The notes beneath the pieces are model-generated. The model saw only the letters and a list, made by a program, of their open reading frames with translations. It had not been told where the DNA came from and did not search any database. Shown here piece after piece: positions 57,816 to 64,000 of a stretch of 64,000 bases of DNA. Positions within the stretch are counted from its first letter, which is position 1, and every line of letters starts with the position of its first letter. The stretch comes from Firmicutes bacterium HGW-Firmicutes-11. Lineage in GTDB: Bacteria; Bacillota; Clostridia; Peptostreptococcales; Anaerovoracaceae. Location of the stretch: assembly GCA_002840285.1 (NCBI GenBank), contig PHAE01000003.1:50827-114826 (forward strand), given 5' to 3'. Position numbers and translations under genes: made by a program.

Positions 57816-58481
57816 CTAAGTGTGCATCCGTTTGTCCAGTTCGGAGCGGATGTTGTCTCCTTGAAATATGAATATCGCTGCCAGGAAAATCACACTGGCG
57901 CCGATGCAGACGATCGAAGGGTAGAGCACCTTGGTCCATTTCAGCAAGAGAAACGCGATGGGGATGATTCCAAACAGACCATCCAAAAATGCATAGGTGA
58001 TATAGTCCCGGATGCTGAGCTTCATGATTTTCGCCGTGACGTACATGACGAACATCGCCGCTACATAAATGATCGGTATGACATAATCCAGCGACCATCC
58101 TCTCCATCCGGTCTGCCAATCCCAAAAGACTGAGAGCAGGGTCACGATGACCACGTGCCACAATATCGTCTTTGGGATGTTGTGCCGCTTCCTCAAAATG
58201 ACGATCAGGCTGATCCACATGCTGGCAAGGCCAAACAGTATGAATAGTGGCCATCTCACATCGATGGGGAAAATGATATACGCAGCAAAGCTGGACACCA
58301 CGGCCGTCACGGAAATGAAAACCATGATGCGAACCGCCAGATGACGCTCATAGGATGGCGGAATATCCGGAAATAGTTTCTGGTCCTCGGTGCCTCCGTT
58401 ATGTGGCAAGCCGTTTCCGCAGAGTGGGCACTGTTCCATTTTTCCACGCACCTTCACATGGCAGTGGTTGCAATACTGCAT
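57816..58481 (-). CDS. DUF6320-like zinc-ribbon membrane protein
   Basis: MQYCNHCHVKVRGKMEQCPLCGNGLP followed by six or so TM segments; next to acyltransferase and esterase genes. Confidence 0.7.
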   Translation of the reverse strand: MQYCNHCHVKVRGKMEQCPLCGNGLPHNGGTEDQKLFPDIPPSYERHLAVRIMVFISVTAVVSSFAAYIIFPIDVRWPLFILFGLASMWISLIVILRKRHNIPKTILWHVVIVTLLSVFWDWQTGWRGWSLDYVIPIIYVAAMFVMYVTAKIMKLSIRDYITYAFLDGLFGIIPIAFLLLKWTKVLYPSIVCIGASVIFLAAIFIFQGDNIRSELDKRMHT

Positions 58482-58497
58482 GGATCCCATTCTCCTT

Positions 58498-59778
58498 TCA
58501 ACTGTTGGATGCGATCTCGACGTCAACGCCCCGTTCGGATAAAAACTGGAAGAACGTCCGTTGCATATCTGCGTCGGCATAGGGCGAGGTGGCGCTGATC
58601 ACCAGCCGGTCCCGGAAGGAGCAGATGGTAAGTTGTGGCCTTTTCGCACCTGTGCTCACGCCGAACTGGCGGATAAAAGGATCAAATTCTTCTGGCATGT
58701 TGATCCTTCCTAGATTTGAAATTGCCGAAGTGACGCTTCGGTCGGCGATTCGGGCAGCGATCCGCAAGGACAGATCCTTAAGCGGAAGCGGCATCAATCG
58801 GAGGACCGGATGTTGCTCCAGGGCAAGAAGCAGGCTTGCCTGTTCTTTGATCCATTCTTCATTGAGGTTTGTCCGAAAAGCCACGGTCAGTTCATCGATC
58901 ACGTCCTGCAGCTGCGGATTCTGCTCCTTGAACTGATAGCCGACGTTCATCGTACTGAAAAAGTTTCTCGCCGTCACCGATTCAAAAAAGTTGCGAAGAT
59001 CCACCGGAACCGACAGGACCACCGGAAACTTGCGCATGCGGTCGGTCATTTCTTTGTTGATCGAACACATCCATAAGGAAGCCAGAAATATGGTCATCGT
59101 TGTCTTATACTCATGGGCAAGATCCAGAACCTCCCGCACGGATGCGGATCCCTCGATCAGCCGCGTTCTGTTTTCAGGAAGCGGGGTACCTTTCAACCGA
59201 TGGGCTTTTCCGAATCGTTGCGCTTCTTGCCGTCTCTGTCTGCGCTTCAAGACCTTCCCACCGGCGAAGTGCTTGTCGAAGCTATTGTCCATTTTTTTGC
59301 TGACTGCTGCCTTCGGTCGAAACAGAGGTGTCGCAGAAAGGCCTTCCCCACTGTGTTTTCTGACCAGATATTCGTACACCAGCACCTCCATGAAGGAGAT
59401 CGCTCCGCTCCCATCAGCCAGAGCGTGGAATACTTCCAGATTGATACGGTCATGATAGTAAAATACACGAAAGAGCAAATTGCGCCGATCTCCAAAATAG
59501 ATCGGTGCGCAAACTGGGTTATTTTCCATTTCCACCACCGGCTGGATGTCGCTGTATTCAAGGTAATACCAAAACACACCTCGCCGGAGAACCGACCGGA
59601 AAAGGGGAAATCCTTCGATAGCTTTGTTCAATGCCTGCTGAAGAACCAGTGGTTCCACCGGTTCCGTCAGCTCACAGTGCAACCGAAAGACCTTGGTATC
59701 TCGATTGCTTCTTACTGCGGGAAATAGTTTTGAGGCATTGTCCAGTTTGACCCAGCCTACCCGTTTCTGCTGTTTCAT
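58498..59778 (-). CDS. Condensation/alcohol acetyltransferase-like protein
   Basis: VFHALADGSGAISFMEVLVYEYL (HxxxDG variant HALADG); LRNFFESVTARNFFSTMNVG. Confidence 0.8.
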   Translation of the reverse strand: MKQQKRVGWVKLDNASKLFPAVRSNRDTKVFRLHCELTEPVEPLVLQQALNKAIEGFPLFRSVLRRGVFWYYLEYSDIQPVVEMENNPVCAPIYFGDRRNLLFRVFYYHDRINLEVFHALADGSGAISFMEVLVYEYLVRKHSGEGLSATPLFRPKAAVSKKMDNSFDKHFAGGKVLKRRQRRQEAQRFGKAHRLKGTPLPENRTRLIEGSASVREVLDLAHEYKTTMTIFLASLWMCSINKEMTDRMRKFPVVLSVPVDLRNFFESVTARNFFSTMNVGYQFKEQNPQLQDVIDELTVAFRTNLNEEWIKEQASLLLALEQHPVLRLMPLPLKDLSLRIAARIADRSVTSAISNLGRINMPEEFDPFIRQFGVSTGAKRPQLTICSFRDRLVISATSPYADADMQRTFFQFLSERGVDVEIASNS

Positions 59779-60713
59779 TGGTTCGTCCTGATTCCTTCGT
59801 TTTTCTCATCGAGAAAGCGATTGATGATCTCATAGCTCTTCACCACTGAGTCTGTATTCCATGGCAATGAGAAAAAGCCATGAAGTGCGTCTTTCATGCG
59901 ATAGATTTCCACATAGTTACCAAATTCTTCCAGTTTGCGACCGTATGCCTCGCCTTCGTCCCGCAGAGGATCGAATTCGGCGGTTATGATCAGTGTCTTA
60001 GGTTGCATCGAAAGATCCTCCGCCAGCAAGGGAGCGACGTGGGGACTGTCGCGATATTCCAGGTTCTGTACATAAAGTTCCATATAATCCCGGATCAGCT
60101 GTGAGGTCAGGACATAGTCGGTGCCGTTATCCCGAACCGATGGATACGGGGAATCTTCCGTGTGATCGTTGTTCGTTGCCGGGTAGATGAGGATCTGCTT
60201 CGATGGCAGAAACTCGCCCCGTTCTTTCGCGATCAGCGAGACCACTGCGGCAAGGTTGGCTCCGGCGCTGTCTCCGGCCAGAGTGATGTCCTCTGCTTCA
60301 CAGTGGATCAAATCGAGATTCTTGAATAATTCTTTGGCGACATAATAGCAATCTTCGACGCCGGCGGGGAACGGATGCTCCGGCGCCAGCCGGTAATCTA
60401 CAGAAACCACTGTATGCCCCGTTTGCTCTGCCATGTTGGCGCACACTGTCGTATAAGTGTCGATGTCACCTACGACCCAGCCACCACCATGAAAGAATAG
60501 GATGACCTTTGGCAATTGATTTTGCTTGGGATAAAACACCCTTACCGGGATCTCCCTTTCTTCCACGCGAATCTTACGGTCCAGAATTCGATACGCCGGC
60601 CGCAGATAAGGATGTATGATCTTCAGCATCTGACGACGCAGTTTGTAGTCCTTTTTTACACTGATCATCGGAGATGACAGCGCTTTCAGAGCCAGCCGTT
60701 GTAATTTGTTCAT
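59775..60713 (-). CDS. Alpha/beta-hydrolase (HSL-type esterase/lipase)
   Basis: VILFFHGGGWVVGD (HGGGW), LAGDSAGANLAAVV (GDSAG). Confidence 0.95.
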   Translation of the reverse strand: MNKLQRLALKALSSPMISVKKDYKLRRQMLKIIHPYLRPAYRILDRKIRVEEREIPVRVFYPKQNQLPKVILFFHGGGWVVGDIDTYTTVCANMAEQTGHTVVSVDYRLAPEHPFPAGVEDCYYVAKELFKNLDLIHCEAEDITLAGDSAGANLAAVVSLIAKERGEFLPSKQILIYPATNNDHTEDSPYPSVRDNGTDYVLTSQLIRDYMELYVQNLEYRDSPHVAPLLAEDLSMQPKTLIITAEFDPLRDEGEAYGRKLEEFGNYVEIYRMKDALHGFFSLPWNTDSVVKSYEIINRFLDEKNEGIRTNQ

Positions 60714-60997
60714 GAATGCCTTCCTAGAACAGCAGAACCGTCCCCATGTTCTAAAATTTCTTTTGCTTTGTCGAAATCACGTTTATGCACGTAGATGAAA
60801 AACCCGTCGGCCTTGTTTCTTCGTCTTCCGAACAAGTCCGACGCAGCGCTCCTTGAGTCAAACATGTGGGCGCTGTTTTTTTGGAACATCCGAAACTTGA
60901 AACGGATGCTGTGGGAGGCGAGTTTCTCCCGAACTGAGGTAAACTCTTCCTGGGAGTGGCCGACGTAGACTTCCTTTTGGTTCCAAATCGTTATCAT
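60710..60997 (-). CDS. Small hypothetical protein
   Basis: MITIWNQKEVYVGHSQEEFTSVREKLASHSIRFKFRMF...; C-terminus encoded within the repeat copy at 60738. Confidence 0.65.
   Translation of the reverse strand: MITIWNQKEVYVGHSQEEFTSVREKLASHSIRFKFRMFQKNSAHMFDSRSAASDLFGRRRNKADGFFIYVHKRDFDKAKEILEHGDGSAVLGRHS
60738..60753 (-). repeat. 16-mer TAGAACATGGGGACGG (copy 2)
   Basis: CCGTCCCCATGTTCTA on the + strand. Confidence 0.8.
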
Positions 60998-61683
60998 GGT
61001 CGTTGCAACCCCATTCTGATCTCGCGTTTTCTCTCCCGCCAATCCGGAAGGTATCGGTCCATGTAGTCTTTGAATAGTGGACCGTGGTTTTTTACCAAGA
61101 GGTGGACCAGTTCGTGGACGACCACATATTCCAGGCAGTGTTCCGGAAACCTTGCCAGCTGCAGATTGAGCCAGACTCGTTTGTCTATGGTGTTGCAGGT
61201 GCCCCACCGGGTGCGCATGTTCTTTATGCCGACCGCGTTTGTCTTGACTCCGATCACTCTTTCCCAACGTTCGACCAAGGGCAAACCCTTTGCTTTCAGC
61301 TCGTTTCTGTACAAATCGTTCATCGCCTTTTCACGATGTTCCAGGCTTGCGGACTCCCGCACGGTCAGGAAGATCCGGTCATCACGAATTTCCGCGATGC
61401 GAGGCCGGCCTCCACTACGAATCTCCAAGGAATGCCATTTGCCCCAAAGGCAGTGCTGCTCACCGGAGACATAGTCCGATGCCCTGTGCCCCGCCTCCCT
61501 CTGGATCCGCTGGACGTGGGTCCGGATCCAGTCGGTCTTGCCTTCTGCGAAGGCCCGTATCACTTGATCGGATACGTGGCGGGGCGCTGTGATACGAACC
61601 TTCCCCGAGGGAGGTAGCACCGTCAAATGAATATTCTTGATATTCTTCTTGATGACCTCGATATCGATTTCGGCAACGCGCAT
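60994..61683 (-). CDS. YgjP-like M48/DUF45 metallopeptidase
   Basis: EYVVVHELVHLLVKNHGPLFKDYMDRYLPDWRERK (HExxH-type HELVH). Confidence 0.92.
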   Translation of the reverse strand: MRVAEIDIEVIKKNIKNIHLTVLPPSGKVRITAPRHVSDQVIRAFAEGKTDWIRTHVQRIQREAGHRASDYVSGEQHCLWGKWHSLEIRSGGRPRIAEIRDDRIFLTVRESASLEHREKAMNDLYRNELKAKGLPLVERWERVIGVKTNAVGIKNMRTRWGTCNTIDKRVWLNLQLARFPEHCLEYVVVHELVHLLVKNHGPLFKDYMDRYLPDWRERKREIRMGLQRP

Positions 61684-61713
61684 ATTTCACCTTGGTCGCT
61701 ACTGTATTTGAGT

Positions 61714-62364
61714 CTATTGTTTTTTTCGATTCTTGTGATCCGCCTCGATGTTCTTCTTCCAATTACCATCGATGGCTTTGTTGTTCCGGTAATCGATGAC
61801 CGTTGCCGAGACCGCTTCAAAGTTGAGTCTGGTGCCAATGGTGTCCGCGTGGTAATTGGTCGCACGGTCGGCACCGATACCAAAGCTTGCCGCTGTTTCG
61901 ATCGCGTCGATGTTGGCGCCCAGGAACAGAAACTCCCAACCGTATTTGTTCGTTTGGTGCTGGATGCTTTTTTTGATCGCTTCTGCGGAATATTCCTGGC
62001 TTGCGTTTTCCATGCCGTCGGTGGTGATGACAAATAGGACTTTGTCGGCCCGCTCTTCTTCGCTGGTATTCTTTTGTACTTTTATCATCTTTTGAATCGT
62101 CTTTCCGATGGCATCCAACAATGCCGTGGTGCCGCCGATCACATATTCCTTGTCCGTTATGGGGCGGACGCCTTTGATGTCGATCCGGTCGTGAAGCAGC
62201 TCATACGTATCGTCAAAAAGTACCGTAGTCACCGTTGCCGCGCCCTCTTCCTCCTGTTGCCTCTTCAGCATTGCATTATAGCCGCCGATGGTGTCGCTCT
62301 CCAGCCCCGCCATGGAGCCGCTCTTGTCCAGAATAAAAACCAGTTCGCTTTTGCTCTTCTTCAT
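61714..62364 (-). CDS. von Willebrand factor A domain protein
   Basis: ELVFILDKSGSMAGLESDTIGGYN (MIDAS DxSxS). Confidence 0.92.
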   Translation of the reverse strand: MKKSKSELVFILDKSGSMAGLESDTIGGYNAMLKRQQEEEGAATVTTVLFDDTYELLHDRIDIKGVRPITDKEYVIGGTTALLDAIGKTIQKMIKVQKNTSEEERADKVLFVITTDGMENASQEYSAEAIKKSIQHQTNKYGWEFLFLGANIDAIETAASFGIGADRATNYHADTIGTRLNFEAVSATVIDYRNNKAIDGNWKKNIEADHKNRKKQ

Positions 62365-62444
62365 TGTAGTATCCTCCCTTTCTGTGGATAAGGTAAGAAT
62401 ACCAGCAAAGGCGTCCCGTCAGGTCGCCGTGGAAGCGACAAATA

Positions 62445-63455
62445 TCAGGCACCCAACGGTATTTGGTCAAAGGCGAACAGCGCCTCGTTGATCTCAAAAA
62501 TGTTGTGATTTCCCTCGTTGATAAAGTACTCGATGATCACGTCGAACTTGCTGCTGGGAGACAAGGTATAGCCGGCTCTCGCCAGCAGATCCTTGGTTTC
62601 GTCGAGGTTCAGCCGCAAAGCGATGGCAAGTGCGATGGATGTCGACTTTTTCGGTTGATACGAAGCGCCGCCGCGAATTTTGGAAAAGAGCCGCCGATCC
62701 ATATTGGCCCTCTTATAGGTTTCCACATCGGTCATGCCCTTTTCGTCAATGAGGCGAAGCACCATCTGGGAAAACGTTTCGTCCAAATGCCCGACCAAGT
62801 CCTCCAGGCTTCGCTGTTTTTTGCCGAGAGGTTTGTTGTATGCTTTACCGAAATCCGCTTCTCTGATTTCGCTCCGCCGCATCTGGTTCACGATGGTCCG
62901 ATCGCCTTCTATCGCGTGAAACGCTTCAACATAATTGTCGTCAATGTAGCTTTCGATCGCAGCAAACAGGGTTTCGCTGAGGGTCACCGCTTTCTTGTCG
63001 AAGACGACCAGATAAATGGTCATTTCATGCTGCATCAAAAATTCGCTGATAGCGGATATCGCGATCCGAAGCGCCTGATCCTTGGGATAACCATAGATGC
63101 CGGAAGAGATCAAAGGAAACCCGATGGTCTTGCACTTGTACTTCTGTGCCAGCAATAGAGAATTGCGATAGCAGTTGTACAGCTTTTCCGCTTCCCCGTC
63201 ATTTCCCCCATGCCAGATAGGACCGGGGGTGTGGATGATATATTTTACCGGCAGTGCGAAGCCGTCGGTAATTACCGCTTCCCCCACTTCGCATCTGCCG
63301 ATTGCATCGCAAGCCGCCTGAAGACGGTCTGCGCCTGCAGCTTTAAAAATGGCGCCACACACGCCGCCGCCGGCTTTCAGTTCTGTATTCGCGGCGTTGA
63401 CGATGGCGTCCAGCTTCATTTTGGTCAGGTCGTTACGGACGATTTGAAAGGGCAT
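62445..63455 (-). CDS. Macro-domain protein (ADP-ribose-binding) with C-terminal helical/HTH-like domain
   Basis: DAIVNAANTELKAGGGVCGAIFKAAG; GFPLISSGIYGYP. Confidence 0.93.
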   Translation of the reverse strand: MPFQIVRNDLTKMKLDAIVNAANTELKAGGGVCGAIFKAAGADRLQAACDAIGRCEVGEAVITDGFALPVKYIIHTPGPIWHGGNDGEAEKLYNCYRNSLLLAQKYKCKTIGFPLISSGIYGYPKDQALRIAISAISEFLMQHEMTIYLVVFDKKAVTLSETLFAAIESYIDDNYVEAFHAIEGDRTIVNQMRRSEIREADFGKAYNKPLGKKQRSLEDLVGHLDETFSQMVLRLIDEKGMTDVETYKRANMDRRLFSKIRGGASYQPKKSTSIALAIALRLNLDETKDLLARAGYTLSPSSKFDVIIEYFINEGNHNIFEINEALFAFDQIPLGA

Positions 63456-63467
63456 AGGAACATACCT

Positions 63468-63483
63468 CCGTCCCCATGTTCTA
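63468..63483 (-). repeat. 16-mer TAGAACATGGGGACGG (copy 3)
   Basis: CCGTCCCCATGTTCTA on the + strand, between the CoA-binding and macro-domain genes. Confidence 0.8.
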
Positions 63484-63484
63484 T

Positions 63485-63865
63485 TTAAGTGGAAACCAAA
63501 ACGCAGGCCTGAAGTGACTTCAGTCCAAGCTCATCGATTTTTTGCATCAATTCCACGTCATAGGTCCCTGGCTGTAACCAGACGTAGGGAACTCCCAGTT
63601 TCGCTGCCTCTTCAATGACCGGCAGTCCTCTTTGGGGATTGACTACCATGTCGATCACATCCGGCACCTTCGGCAGTGACGACAGATCTTTGTAGCAAGG
63701 ATCGCCTTCCACCGTTTCCAGTCCGGGATTGACCGCATAGACTTCATAGCCGCGATCTTTCAATCGGCGATAGATTTTGTTTCCGAATTTACTCCGGTCT
63801 TGGCTCGCACCGACAACGGCCCAGACGGCCTGGTCGAGCATTGTTTTTTCTAATGTGTTTGACAT
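63485..63865 (-). CDS. CoA-binding (Rossmann) domain protein
   Basis: VWAVVGASQDRSKFGNKIYRRLKDRGYEVYAVNPG; VPYVWLQPGTYD. Confidence 0.93.
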   Translation of the reverse strand: MSNTLEKTMLDQAVWAVVGASQDRSKFGNKIYRRLKDRGYEVYAVNPGLETVEGDPCYKDLSSLPKVPDVIDMVVNPQRGLPVIEEAAKLGVPYVWLQPGTYDVELMQKIDELGLKSLQACVLVST

Positions 63866-64000
63866 TTCACTTCTCCTTCATTACCCTCGCATGTGATTCG
63901 TAAATCTCTTATGATAGTATAGTACCATATTTTCTGTTGGAAATTAGAGAAACTGCATTAGCTTTCGAAATACGAATACAGCGCTTCGTCCACCGAGTCC

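Noticed and set aside
1-64000. CRISPR arrays, rRNA genes, complete insertion sequences or prophage genes
   Set aside because: No regularly spaced repeats, rRNA signatures, transposase or phage structural ORFs seen in the track or sequence.
63958-64000. C-terminal 13 codons of a minus-strand CDS (...DSVDEALYSYFES*)
   Set aside because: In-frame and plausible but too short to assign or support as a feature.

Overview
The window reads as an anaerobic bacterial (probably Clostridia-type Firmicutes) catabolic island of about 64 kb. I infer that it is largely devoted to polyhydroxylated aromatic compounds. Main blocks: (i) a sigma-54 operon with a gamma-resorcylate-decarboxylase-like amidohydrolase, a TRAP transporter and a cupin (4479-8860). 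(ii) A sigma-54 operon whose gene content matches the anaerobic phloroglucinol pathway: SDR, cyclase-family hydrolase, hydroxyacyl dehydrogenase, BKACE/DUF849 lyase, CoA-transferase A/B and cupin (11009-16258). (iii) An NDH-2 / Mo-bisPGD oxidoreductase / FeS / NrfD / TorD operon (18001-25307). (iv) A sigma-54 UbiD-type hydroxyarylate decarboxylase operon with UbiX, BsdD-like and LpdD-like partners (28968-31601). (v) hcp. (vi) A TRAP / YeiH-type exporter / AprBA-like flavoprotein-ferredoxin / PucR / cupin locus of unknown function (33442-41510). (vii) A TetR-controlled TRAP plus two FAD-oxidases and a CCG Fe-S protein (43411-51812). (viii) AthLS-like pyrogallol:phloroglucinol transhydroxylase with an SCP2-like N-terminal extension on the large subunit (53226-57033). 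(ix) A miscellaneous block with a DUF6320/acyltransferase/esterase trio, a vWA protein and a macro-domain protein. Four good sigma-54 -24/-12 promoters each sit beside a dedicated enhancer-binding protein. Four copies of a 24-bp TGAATG-like operator surround the TetR regulon. All family calls are by eye; no searches were run.
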